DNA of 64,000 nucleotides from Planctomycetaceae bacterium (GTDB taxonomy: Bacteria > Planctomycetota > Planctomycetia > Pirellulales > Lacipirellulaceae), in assembly GCA_002702655.1 (NCBI GenBank), contig PABB01000032.1, positions 1 to 64,000 on the forward strand, given 5' to 3'. Position 1 is the stretch's first letter. Each line of letters begins with the position of its first letter. Below the pieces are notes generated by a model. It was not told the DNA's origin. It saw only the letters and a list, made by a program, of their open reading frames with translations, and searched no databases. The position numbers and the translations under genes were made by a program. Below, in pieces: positions 18,694 through 26,539 of the stretch.

Positions 18694-19824
18694 CTAGCCG
18701 CGCGCGAGCGCGTCGCTCTGATCGACGAAGTCGTCGCCGCTCCACTGGTCATCGGCCTGAATCATCTTCTTGGCCTGGTGCTCCGCCTTCTTCGCGGCGC
18801 GGGCCTCGGCTTGGCGAGCCACCAGATCCGAGTGGCTGGTGATGTACTGCAGGCTGTGCCCGCGGAAATCGTCCAGCGTCTCGAACTTGTGCTTCTCCAT
18901 GAACGCGAGCAGGCTGTCGCACATCTCCTTGACCATCGCGTAGCCGAACTTCATCACGCCGGTGCAGACCTGCACGGTGTCGGCCCCCAGCAGAATGAAT
19001 TGAGCCGCGTCCTCGCCGGTCTCCACGCCGCCCAGGCCGCTGATGCTGCGGTCCGGGTACTCGTTGCGGACCACCCGCGCGATTTCCATGACCATCCGCA
19101 GCGCGATCGGCATCACCGCCCGGCACGAGTAGCCGCCGGGGGTCGTGTAGCCTTCCACCTGCGGTTCGGGGCGCAGCGTATCGAGGTCGACGCCCAGGAT
19201 GCTGCGAATGGTGTTGATGGCGCTGACCCCCTCGCACCCTGCGCGGAATGCGGCGCGGGCCGGGTCTTCGATGTGCGTCACGTTGGGCGTCAGCTTGGCC
19301 CACACCGGTTTGGTCGCCACGGCGTTGACCCAGCCGGAGACCTCTTCCAGAATTTCCGGGTTCTCGCCCATCGCGGCGCCCATTTTGCGCTCCGGCAAGC
19401 CGTGCGGGCAGGAGAAGTTCAGCTCGAACGCGTCCACCCCCGCCGCTTCGCAGCGCTCAACGATTTCGACCCACGCGTCCTTGCGGTATTCCTCCATGAT
19501 CGAGGCGATCAGTACGCCCTCGGGGTACCTGTCTTTGACCGCCTTGAGCTCCTCCATCCAGGTCTCAAACGACCGGTCGCTGATCAGCTCGATATTTTCC
19601 CAGCCGATGATCTCGTTGGAGTCGCGGGCCCGCAGCCGCGCATATCTCGGTTGGACGTTGACCACTTTGGACGCATCGAGGCTGATCGTCTTGCAAATCA
19701 CCGCGCCCCAGCCCTCGTCGAAGGCCTTGCCGATGACGTTGCCGTTGGTGCCGGGAGGGCCCGAACCGATCACGAACGGATTGGGCAACTTCAGGCCGTC
19801 GACAGTGGTGGCGAGCGTGGGCAT
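18694..19824 (-). CDS. preA: dihydropyrimidine dehydrogenase catalytic subunit (PreA-like)
   Basis: A 376-residue FMN flavoprotein of the dihydroorotate-dehydrogenase-like fold, expected to reduce uracil and thymine to the 5,6-dihydro forms in the first step of reductive pyrimidine degradation. Visible motifs: NPFVIGSGPPGTN at the N-terminus, the active loop NFSCPHGLPERKMG, ANTIRSILGVDLDTL-type phosphate loop residues, and ISGLGGVETGEDA. The ATG at 19824 was chosen over an upstream extension to 19863. Compared with E. coli PreA and animal DPD, the C-terminal 4Fe-4S ferredoxin module is missing; the protein ends in a charged helix. In the active loop, the position of the acid Cys of animal DPD is Met (AAMGENPE). 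No PreT (NADH/FAD) partner gene is nearby. Confidence 0.87.
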   Translation of the reverse strand: MPTLATTVDGLKLPNPFVIGSGPPGTNGNVIGKAFDEGWGAVICKTISLDASKVVNVQPRYARLRARDSNEIIGWENIELISDRSFETWMEELKAVKDRYPEGVLIASIMEEYRKDAWVEIVERCEAAGVDAFELNFSCPHGLPERKMGAAMGENPEILEEVSGWVNAVATKPVWAKLTPNVTHIEDPARAAFRAGCEGVSAINTIRSILGVDLDTLRPEPQVEGYTTPGGYSCRAVMPIALRMVMEIARVVRNEYPDRSISGLGGVETGEDAAQFILLGADTVQVCTGVMKFGYAMVKEMCDSLLAFMEKHKFETLDDFRGHSLQYITSHSDLVARQAEARAAKKAEHQAKKMIQADDQWSGDDFVDQSDALARG

Positions 19825-19859
19825 GGCGTTGTCTTGTTGGCGAATGGGGCGGGATTGTC

Positions 19860-20007
19860 TCACGCAGAGGCGCAGAGTCGCAGAGGGAGGAATGCAACCA
19901 TTCCCTCTTCCTCAAAGGACACGGAAGAGAACTCCACGACTTGATGGCGGCTGCGTCCCACCTTCAGGCTCTTCTTCAGCCCTCCGCGTCTCTGCGTCTC
20001 TGCGTGA
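19860..20007. repeat. 148-bp inverted-repeat element built of CGCAGAG units
   Basis: Two 28-bp arms face each other at 19860-19887 and 19980-20007. Each is made of three copies of an 8-nt unit (CGCAGAGN) and ends in TCACGCAGAG. The arms differ at only a few bases. The ~90-bp interior has no gene. The element fills the gap between preA and the aminotransferase gene and abuts the latter's stop codon. Its architecture parallels the CAGGAT elements at 21490-21592 and 23303-23750. Confidence 0.75.
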
Positions 20008-20008
20008 A

Positions 20009-21373
20009 TCAACACTTCGTCGCGATCTCAGAAAGCGTTTCGTCCAAACAGCCGATCAGGTAGTCGGCGTCGTCGATGCTCAGGCACATGGGCGGTTTGA
20101 TGCGCAGGGTGTTGCCGAACAGGCCGCCTTTGCCCAGCAGCACGCCGCGCTGTTTCATTTTCTCCAGCACGTCGGCTGCTTCGGTGTTGGCGGGCTCCTT
20201 GCTCGCGCGGTCGCGAACCAATTCCACCCCCAGCATCAGGCCCATGCCGCGCACCTCGCCGATCAGCGGGTGCTTGTCCTGGAGCTGCAGCAGGCCGTCC
20301 TTCAGGTGATTGCCCACCTTCAGGGCATTGTCCTGAATCCCCTCGGCGTCGATCACTTCCAACGTGGCCAGGCCCTGCGTCATGCTGATCGGGTTGCCGC
20401 CGTAGGTGTTGAAGTGGATGCGGTTGGTCATCACCTCGGAAATCGGCTCGGTCGTGGTGAACGCCCCCAGCGGGGCGCCGTTGCCGATGCCCTTGGCCAT
20501 CGTCACGGCGTCGGGCGTGACGCCCCAGTTTTGGTGCGACCAGTACTGCGTGCCCGTGCGGCCGAAGCCGCCCTGCACCTCGTCGGCAATGCAGATGCCG
20601 CCGTGCTCGCGGACAATGTCGTAGACGATCTGGAAATACTCCGGCGGCGGCGTGACCGCGCCCCCCACGCCCTGGATCGGCTCGGCGATGAAGCACGCCA
20701 CTTCGCCGCACGTTTCGTAGCGAATCAGATCGCGAACGTCGTGGGCGCATTTCACGTCGCACGACGGGTACTCCAACCCGTACGGGCAGCGGTAGCAGTA
20801 CCCCGGCGTTGCATGGTGAATCCCCGGCGTTTGGTTGCTCTTGAACTTCCACGTGCCGTGAGCAGTCAGCCCCATCGTGGTCGCCGTGCCGCCGTGGTAG
20901 CAGTTGCGCAACGCGATCACGTCGTGATGGCCCGTGTGCTCGCGGGCCGACAGGATCGCCAGCTCGTTCGCTTCGCTGCCGGAGTTGGTGAAGTAAGTCC
21001 GCGTGAGCCCTTCAGGCATCTTCTCGGCCAGCCGTTCGGCGAACTCGGCGATTGTTGGATGCAGATAAATGGTCGTCGTGTGCTGCAGCTTGCCGGTTTG
21101 CTCGCGGACCCGCTCGACGATCTTCGGGTGGCAGTGGCCGACGCTGACCGTGACGATGCCCGCGAAGGCGTCCAAGTACCGCCGCCCCGTCTCGTCCCAC
21201 ACGTACTGCATGTGGCCTTCGACGACCATCAGCGGTTCGCGGTAGTAGGTGATCAGCCCCGGCGAGAGGTATTGCTTGCGCAGGGCGAGCACCTCCTCGC
21301 GCGACGGACCGTCGTACGGCGCGGGGGCGTGGTCGATGATCGGCAATTGCAGCGGGCGGGCAGGGGCGGACAT
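20009..21373 (-). CDS. class III aminotransferase, AGXT2 / beta-alanine (omega-amino acid) type
   Basis: A 454-residue PLP-dependent aminotransferase. Motifs: TNSGSEANELA (phosphate binding), FIAEPIQGVGG, IADEVQGGFGRTG (the Asp that binds the pyridine N), and TMAKGIGNG with the internal-aldimine Lys at about 294. Overall it resembles alanine-glyoxylate aminotransferase 2 and related enzymes that transaminate beta-alanine and beta-aminoisobutyrate. An unusual Cys-rich insertion (YCYRCPYGLEYPSC) lies near residue 190. In this operon the substrate is most likely beta-alanine from uracil and beta-aminoisobutyrate from thymine, giving malonate semialdehyde and methylmalonate semialdehyde. Glyoxylate made by the nearby purine pathway could be the acceptor (inference). 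Confidence 0.87.
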   Translation of the reverse strand: MSAPARPLQLPIIDHAPAPYDGPSREEVLALRKQYLSPGLITYYREPLMVVEGHMQYVWDETGRRYLDAFAGIVTVSVGHCHPKIVERVREQTGKLQHTTTIYLHPTIAEFAERLAEKMPEGLTRTYFTNSGSEANELAILSAREHTGHHDVIALRNCYHGGTATTMGLTAHGTWKFKSNQTPGIHHATPGYCYRCPYGLEYPSCDVKCAHDVRDLIRYETCGEVACFIAEPIQGVGGAVTPPPEYFQIVYDIVREHGGICIADEVQGGFGRTGTQYWSHQNWGVTPDAVTMAKGIGNGAPLGAFTTTEPISEVMTNRIHFNTYGGNPISMTQGLATLEVIDAEGIQDNALKVGNHLKDGLLQLQDKHPLIGEVRGMGLMLGVELVRDRASKEPANTEAADVLEKMKQRGVLLGKGGLFGNTLRIKPPMCLSIDDADYLIGCLDETLSEIATKC

Positions 21374-21489
21374 GCAAGGTTCCAGGGGCAGTCGAACGGA
21401 AGTCGCACGCGGCGACAGACTCTTATCTTAGGGCATGGCGGATTTGGGTGCGAATTCGGACGCGATCGGTCCGATGGGGGCGTCCAGCG

Positions 21490-21592
21490 AACAGGATAAC
21501 AGGATTGGCAGGATGAACAGGATGGAAGGCCAGGTGTCGGACGCTCGACCGAACCGCCATCATCTCTATCCTGTCGATCTTGCGCATCCTGG
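21490..21592. repeat. gene-less CAGGAT inverted-repeat element
   Basis: The left arm (21490-21525) holds four CAGGAT units at 8-10 nt spacing. The right arm (21565-21592) holds the complement, two clean ATCCTG words and one degenerate. About 40 bp lie between, with no gene. The arm design matches the cassette carrying the GxxExxY gene at 23303-23750, so this looks like a deleted or non-autonomous relative. It lies between the aminotransferase and permease genes. Confidence 0.7.
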
Positions 21593-21615
21593 AATTCCGT
21601 TCTCTGGACGCACCG

Positions 21616-23295
21616 TCACGAATCTCGCGGCGGCGATCCCGGGCGCCGTCGCGGCGGGCGATCGTCGTCTTCGTCATCGGGTTCTTTATCCGGCTCGTAG
21701 TCGATATCCGCCGCTTCGGGGGCCAGCACGCCGGGGGCGTGCGACAGCCCGCGCTCTGCTTTCGATCCGGGAATGATGTTGTCCAGCAGCAGCCCCAGGA
21801 TCGCCGCGACCGCCATGCCTGTCGTGCCGATTGCCAGGACAACGCCTTCGACGCCGTCTGGCATCCAGGCGATATCTTCCTGCCCCGTGATGTAGTTCTG
21901 CTTGGGGTTGCTGACATCGCGGTCGCCGAAGTACGCCGGCACGCTCAGCCCCATGAACAGCGCGAAGCCGCCGATCAGCAGGTTGCGTTCGCTCGACAGG
22001 TCGGCCCGCGCGAACTGCCGCACGCCGACCGCCGAAATCAAACCGAACAGGGTGCAATACAAACCGCCCACAACCGGCTGGGGGATGGCCGCGGCGATCG
22101 CGCCGAACTTGCCGAACAGGCCCAATAGGATCAGCATCCCGGCGCCCAGTTGCACGACGTACCGGCTGCCGACTTTGGTGAGCCCCACCAGGCCGATGTT
22201 CTCGGAGTAGCTGGTGCTGCTAAATCCCCCCAGCAGCCCGGTCAACGCGCAGCCGACGCCCTCAAAGGCGATGCCGCGCGAGATTTCATCCGGCGTCGGA
22301 TCGCCCCCGCCGGCCATGTTTTTGCACGCGTGGTAATCGCCAAACGATTCAATCATCGACGCCAGGTAGCCGGCCAGCACCGCGACCACGGCCGCGACCG
22401 AAAAGTCGGCGAGCCCCGGCATGCCCCAGGGAAACACCGCGTCGGTCAGGCGAAACATCTGGGAGCTTTCGATTGCCTTGGTGTCGACATGCGCGGGACT
22501 GTCGGGGCTGATGTGCCCCGTGACTGTCAGCCCATAGCAGACCGACACCACCAGCACGATCGCCGACAGCATGGGGAAGAGTTGCAGAAAGCGAATCTGC
22601 CGCGACAACACCAGCGAGAAGGCGATGATCAGCACGATCGTGGCGATCGATACGTACCAGTTCGACGCCGCGTACGGCGCGCCAAACTGATACAGCGCCA
22701 GACCGATCAACATGATCACGGGCCCGACGACCACCGGCGAGAGCACCTTGCGGATCTGTCCCATGAGGCCGGAGAAGCCGACGGCCGCTTCGAGCAGCCC
22801 GCCGATGATGATCGCGCCGGCAATCGTGCGCATGCCGGTCGCGCCGGCGTCGTTCCATTTGCTGACCAGCGGCATCCACTTCGCGCGGTTGCTGTCGCCA
22901 GCCAGAAACTCTGACCAGTCGATCGGGTTGTCGGTATGCACCTGGGCGATGATCGCAAAGAACGCCGCCAGGAACGAGAACGACACGCCCTGGATAATCG
23001 GCAGTCGCGAGCCGAACGTCGACTGCAACATCGTCGCCACGCCGCTGCACAGCATGACCGAAGAGATCAGCGTCGCCGTGTTCGCCAACTGCCGCGTGGC
23101 CAACTCGTTGGCCAAGTTCTGCGGCAGCCCCTCGGGGATCGGCCACAACACGGGCCCGAACAACAACGGCACCGCCACCGTCGAGCCGAACATCGTCAGC
23201 ACATGCTGCATCCCCAGCACAATCGCTCGCCCCAGCGGCGGCCGATCGTCCAGGCCGTAGATGACGCCGTTGTCTTTGGATTCTTTGGATTCCAT
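21616..23295 (-). CDS. uracil/xanthine permease family transporter (NCS2)
   Basis: A 559-residue inner-membrane nucleobase transporter with about 12-14 hydrophobic segments. Family signatures include QHVLTMFGSTVAVPLLFGP near the N-terminus, ATMLQSTFGSRLPIIQGVSF in TM3, IESFGDYHACKNMAGG, and SYSENIGLVGLTKVGSR in the C-terminal gate. It probably takes up uracil, xanthine or urate by proton or sodium symport. Specificity cannot be read from the sequence. The C-terminus ends in an unusually charged, Asp/Arg/Pro-rich tail (EPDDEDDDRPPRRRPG). It sits inside the pyrimidine operon, and the purine cluster 10 kb away would also benefit from it. Confidence 0.9.
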   Translation of the reverse strand: MESKESKDNGVIYGLDDRPPLGRAIVLGMQHVLTMFGSTVAVPLLFGPVLWPIPEGLPQNLANELATRQLANTATLISSVMLCSGVATMLQSTFGSRLPIIQGVSFSFLAAFFAIIAQVHTDNPIDWSEFLAGDSNRAKWMPLVSKWNDAGATGMRTIAGAIIIGGLLEAAVGFSGLMGQIRKVLSPVVVGPVIMLIGLALYQFGAPYAASNWYVSIATIVLIIAFSLVLSRQIRFLQLFPMLSAIVLVVSVCYGLTVTGHISPDSPAHVDTKAIESSQMFRLTDAVFPWGMPGLADFSVAAVVAVLAGYLASMIESFGDYHACKNMAGGGDPTPDEISRGIAFEGVGCALTGLLGGFSSTSYSENIGLVGLTKVGSRYVVQLGAGMLILLGLFGKFGAIAAAIPQPVVGGLYCTLFGLISAVGVRQFARADLSSERNLLIGGFALFMGLSVPAYFGDRDVSNPKQNYITGQEDIAWMPDGVEGVVLAIGTTGMAVAAILGLLLDNIIPGSKAERGLSHAPGVLAPEAADIDYEPDKEPDDEDDDRPPRRRPGSPPRDS

Positions 23296-23302
23296 TGGGG
23301 AA

Positions 23303-23329
23303 TGGACAGGATGACAGGATGAACAGGAT
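23303..23329. repeat. left inverted array of the GxxExxY cassette
   Basis: Three CAGGAT words at 8-9 nt spacing, preceded by AATGGA. The mirror array at 23716-23752 reads, on the other strand, ATGGACAGGATAACAGGAT..., so the outer ends of the two arrays match. Together they bound a 0.45-kb segment that holds only the GxxExxY gene. Confidence 0.75.
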
Positions 23330-23709
23330 TACGTGCTGGAGGGGCCGTCCCGATATTTGCGGCGTATCGTCACGCTGCTCGGGCCGAAGTTGATCAGCAG
23401 GCCGATGTCGATGCCCGTCGCCCTCAGGTAATTCACCAACTGCACCTCGTGGATCGTCGCCAAGTCGTCGATGGCTTTCAGCTCCACGATAACTCGTCGC
23501 TCGACAATCATATCTGCAAAGAAGCTACCAACGCTTTCCCCTCGATAAACGACCTCCAACGGAGCCTGCACTTGCACCTCCAATCCTTTCGAGCGAAGTT
23601 CAAGTGCCAAAGCTCTTTCGTAGACCGACTCGAGAAACCCGCTGCCCAGCGCGTTATGAACGTCGTACGCGCACCCAATGATCGTCCTGGTCAGATCGTC
23701 ATCAATCAC
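23329..23709 (-). CDS. GxxExxY family protein
   Basis: A 126-residue protein of the GxxExxY family: the name motif is seen as G-FLE-SVY in ALGSGFLESVYERAL, followed by ELRSKGLEVQVQAPLEVVYRGESVGSFFADMIVERRVIVELKA (quoted in parts: VQVQAPLEVVY, FFADMIVERRVIVELKA) and HEVQLVNYLRATG. The D...E.K layout (ADMIVE, VIVELKA) followed by an HxxQxxNY helix resembles a PD-(D/E)XK nuclease fold, but catalytic activity is unproven. It uses a GTG start at 23709. It is flanked directly by inverted CAGGAT arrays, lies between two catabolic genes with which it has no metabolic link, and looks like cargo of a small element. Confidence 0.88.
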   Translation of the reverse strand: MIDDDLTRTIIGCAYDVHNALGSGFLESVYERALALELRSKGLEVQVQAPLEVVYRGESVGSFFADMIVERRVIVELKAIDDLATIHEVQLVNYLRATGIDIGLLINFGPSSVTIRRKYRDGPSST

Positions 23710-23715
23710 TATCTG

Positions 23716-23752
23716 ATCCAGTCAATCCTGCAAATCCTGTTATCCTGTCCAT
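23716..23752. repeat. right inverted array of the GxxExxY cassette
   Basis: Three ATCCTG words (complement of CAGGAT) at 8-9 nt spacing plus a degenerate fourth (GATCCAG), ending TGTCCATAATTC just before the stop of the beta-ureidopropionase gene (23758). It mirrors the array at 23303-23329. Confidence 0.75.
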
Positions 23753-23757
23753 AATTC

Positions 23758-24627
23758 TCACGGCGCCGTGATCGCCCCATAGCTCTCCGGACGGCGGTCG
23801 CGGAAGAACTGCCACGTGTTGCGCACCTCGCGGATCAGGTCCAGGTCCATGTCGGCGGTGATTACCGCGTCGCCGCCGCGGTCGGCTTGGGCCATGAACT
23901 GGCCGCGGGGATCGCAGAAGTAGCTCTGGCCGTAGAACTCGCCGATCCGCCACGGCTCTTCCCAGCCTGGGCGATTGATCGCGCCGATGAAGTATTGATT
24001 GGCCACCGCGTGCGCCGGTTGTTCGAGTTTCCACAGATACTCGCTCAGCCCCGCGACCGTTGCGCTGGGATTGAACACGATCTCTGCGCCGTTCAGGCCC
24101 AGGCACCGCGCGCCTTCGGGGAAGTGGCGGTCATAGCAAATGTAAACGCCCACCTTGCCCACCGCCGTGTCGAACACCGGGTAGCCCAGGTTGCCGGGGC
24201 GGAAATAAAACTTCTCCCAGAAGCCCGGGTTGCAGTGCGGGATGTGCATCTTGCGGAACTTGCCCAGGTACGAACCGTCGGCGTCGATCACCGCGGCCGT
24301 GTTATAGTAGATGCCCGGCAGGTCCTCTTCGTACACCGGCACGACCAGCACCATGCTGTGCTTCTTGGCAATCTCCTGCATCAATTTGATCGTGGGCCCG
24401 TCGGGCACCGGCTCGGTCAGGTGGTACCACTTTTCGTCCTGCTCGGCGCAAAAGTAGGGGCCGTAGAACAGCTCCTGCATGCACGCGACCTGGGCGCCGG
24501 CGTCGGCCGCCTCGGCCAGCATGGCGACGTGCTTGTCGATCATCGCCTGCTTGATCTTCTCCACCGGCGAGGTGACCGGCTCGCACAGGGTGGCTTGCAA
24601 CAGGGCGCCGCGGACGACACGAGGCAT
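23758..24627 (-). CDS. beta-ureidopropionase (N-carbamoyl-beta-alanine amidohydrolase), nitrilase superfamily
   Basis: A 289-residue cytoplasmic hydrolase. The nitrilase triad is visible: Glu in MQELFYGP (about residue 52), Lys in KFRKMHIPH, and nucleophilic Cys in GVYICYDRHFPEGAR (about residue 164). It would hydrolyse N-carbamoyl-beta-alanine and N-carbamoyl-beta-aminoisobutyrate to the beta-amino acids with release of CO2 and ammonia. I chose the ATG at 24627 over a TTG at 24645 because GGAGTG lies at good distance upstream. It is the first gene of the minus-strand operon, divergent from the semialdehyde dehydrogenase gene. Confidence 0.9.
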   Translation of the reverse strand: MPRVVRGALLQATLCEPVTSPVEKIKQAMIDKHVAMLAEAADAGAQVACMQELFYGPYFCAEQDEKWYHLTEPVPDGPTIKLMQEIAKKHSMVLVVPVYEEDLPGIYYNTAAVIDADGSYLGKFRKMHIPHCNPGFWEKFYFRPGNLGYPVFDTAVGKVGVYICYDRHFPEGARCLGLNGAEIVFNPSATVAGLSEYLWKLEQPAHAVANQYFIGAINRPGWEEPWRIGEFYGQSYFCDPRGQFMAQADRGGDAVITADMDLDLIREVRNTWQFFRDRRPESYGAITAP

Positions 24628-24875
24628 AACGAACACTCCAGACAATTATGTGAAATCAGCAAGGGGGACAACTCGGTCGGACTTGCTAGTCCGAGTGTGC
24701 CACTGCTGGCTCGCCCAGCAGTGCGGAGCGGGTACCAGGCGCCCAAGAACGGACTGCAAAGTTCTCCCGGTGGACGACTCAGGTCATTTTGGCATCTCGC
24801 GGCAAGGCGGTATGATATCGCGATCCTTCGCAGAATCCTAATTCAAATTTCATAATCGCCGCCGAGGTTCTTGCC
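24628..24875. promoter_or_regulatory. divergent promoter region with hairpin repeats
   Basis: This 248-bp gap separates the two arms of the pyrimidine gene set. It contains ACTCGG...CCGAGT (24671-24696) and CACTGCTGG/CCAGCAGTG (24701-24723, 5-nt loop), a pair of small hairpins that looks like a dispersed repeat. I cannot identify specific -35/-10 boxes. Confidence 0.5.
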
Positions 24876-26378
24876 ATGTCGACCGTTCAACACGAGATTG
24901 TCCCCTCCCTGGTCGGAGGCGAGTGGCGCACGATCGACTCGGTGCGCAGCGGCGAGGTGTTCAACCCCTCCACCGGCGCCGTGCTCGCCCGCGTCCCCTT
25001 CATGTCGGACGAAGAAACGTCCGCCGTCGTGGAAGCCGCCGCCGCGGCGCTGCCCGCGTGGAGCGCCACGCCCGCGGTCGAGCGTGCGCGCATCCTGTTT
25101 CAGTTCCGCCACCTGGTGGCCGAGCACTTCGACGAGCTCGCCGCTATAGTCACGCGCGAGCACGGCAAGACGCTGCCCGAGTCGCGGGCCGAGGTGCAGC
25201 GCGGGCTAGAGATGATCGAGTTCGCCTGCGGCGCGCCCAGCATGCTGATGGGCGACACCCTGCCCAACATCGCCGCGGAGGTCGACGCCGAGACGGTCCG
25301 CCACCCCGTGGGCGTCTGCGTGGGAATCACCCCCTACAACTTCCCCTTCATGGTGCCGCTGTGGATGTTCCCGGTGGCGCTCGCCTGCGGCAACACCTTC
25401 GTGCTGAAGCCATCGGAAAAGGTGCCGCTGTCGGCCGTGCGGCTGGGCGAGTTATTGACCGAAGCCGGCCTGCCGCCCGGCGTGTTCAACATTGCCCACG
25501 GCGATCGCGAGTGCGTCGAAACGTTGCTGGCCCACCCGCAGGTCGCCGCGATCTCGTTCGTCGGCTCCACGGCCATTGCCAAGGCGATCTACGAAACGGG
25601 CACCCGCCACGGCAAACGCGTGCAAGCCGCCGGCGGGGCGAAGAACCATCTCATCATCATGCCCGATGCCGATCTGGATCAGTCCGTCAAAGCGCTAGCG
25701 GCCAGCGCGTACGGGTGCGCGGGCCAGCGGTGCATGGCCGGCAGCGTGGCGGTGGCGGTCGGCGCCGTGGCCGACCCGCTGGTCGAGCAACTGTGCGACC
25801 ACGCGGGTTCGCTGAAGGTCGGCCCCACCGACGGCGCCGAGGGCGTCGACATGGGCCCGGTGATCCGCCGCGAGCATCGCGAGCGCGTGGCCAGCTACGT
25901 GGGGATCGCCACCGACGAGGGCGCCACCGTGGCGCTCGACGGCCGCCGCGACTTCCCCGGCGACGGCTTCCTCATCGGGCCCAGCGTGCTGGACCGCGTC
26001 TCGCCGCAGATGCGCGTGGGGCACGAGGAGATCTTCGGCCCCGTGCTGTCGGTGGTCCGCGCCGCCGACCTGGACGAAGCGCTGGCCGTGGGCCGCAACT
26101 GCCCCTACGGCAACGGCGCGTCGATCTTCACCCGCGACGGCTACGCCGCCCGGCAGTTCAAGCAGCACTTCAACGCCGGCATGATCGGCGTGAACGTGGG
26201 GGTCCCCGCCCCCATGGCGTGGTTTCCCTTCACCGGCTGGAACCAAAGCTTCTTCGGCGACCTGCACATCCAGGGAACCGAAAGCGTGCACTTCTACACG
26301 CGACAGAAGATGACGCTGACCCGGTGGTTTGCGTCGAGTGACGACAGCCACCATGACCCGGTGTGGAAGACGAAATAG
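24876..26378 (+). CDS. mmsA: CoA-acylating methylmalonate-semialdehyde dehydrogenase
   Basis: A 500-residue aldehyde dehydrogenase-fold enzyme. It shows the MMSDH pattern: NPSTGAVLARVPF, REHGKTLPESRAEVQRGLE, GVCVGITPYNFPFMVPLWM, FVGSTAIAKAIYETG, and the catalytic Cys in GQRCMAGS (about residue 286). It would convert methylmalonate semialdehyde to propionyl-CoA and malonate semialdehyde to acetyl-CoA, with NAD+ and CoA. That is the last step after transamination of beta-aminoisobutyrate or beta-alanine. It lies alone on the plus strand, divergent from the rest of the pyrimidine genes. A 14-bp-arm hairpin follows its stop codon. Confidence 0.92.
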   Translation: MSTVQHEIVPSLVGGEWRTIDSVRSGEVFNPSTGAVLARVPFMSDEETSAVVEAAAAALPAWSATPAVERARILFQFRHLVAEHFDELAAIVTREHGKTLPESRAEVQRGLEMIEFACGAPSMLMGDTLPNIAAEVDAETVRHPVGVCVGITPYNFPFMVPLWMFPVALACGNTFVLKPSEKVPLSAVRLGELLTEAGLPPGVFNIAHGDRECVETLLAHPQVAAISFVGSTAIAKAIYETGTRHGKRVQAAGGAKNHLIIMPDADLDQSVKALAASAYGCAGQRCMAGSVAVAVGAVADPLVEQLCDHAGSLKVGPTDGAEGVDMGPVIRREHRERVASYVGIATDEGATVALDGRRDFPGDGFLIGPSVLDRVSPQMRVGHEEIFGPVLSVVRAADLDEALAVGRNCPYGNGASIFTRDGYAARQFKQHFNAGMIGVNVGVPAPMAWFPFTGWNQSFFGDLHIQGTESVHFYTRQKMTLTRWFASSDDSHHDPVWKTK

Positions 26379-26403
26379 CTCCGCCGCCGCCAAAACAATC
26401 CAC

Positions 26404-26432
26404 TTAGCCGCCGGTCAATGACCGGCGGCTAA
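26404..26432. terminator. strong hairpin after mmsA, terminator or dispersed repeat
   Basis: A perfect 14-bp inverted repeat (TTAGCCGCCGGTCA and its complement) with a single-base loop, 26 bp past the mmsA stop. There is no T tract. It could end transcription, or be a member of a palindromic repeat family. Confidence 0.5.
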
Positions 26433-26539
26433 ATACTAGTGAGCGGGGCGTCGATTCCTGGCGGCCCGGTTTACATCACCGGCCCCATGCCGTTGACTCG
26501 CGTGACTCGATTCGAGACCGCAGGTAAAGGAGCGTCGTC

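Noticed and set aside
19860-20007. The CGCAGAG element as an ordinary intrinsic terminator
   Set aside because: The arms are 90 bp apart, made of tandem units, and no T tract follows; a dispersed inverted element explains it better.
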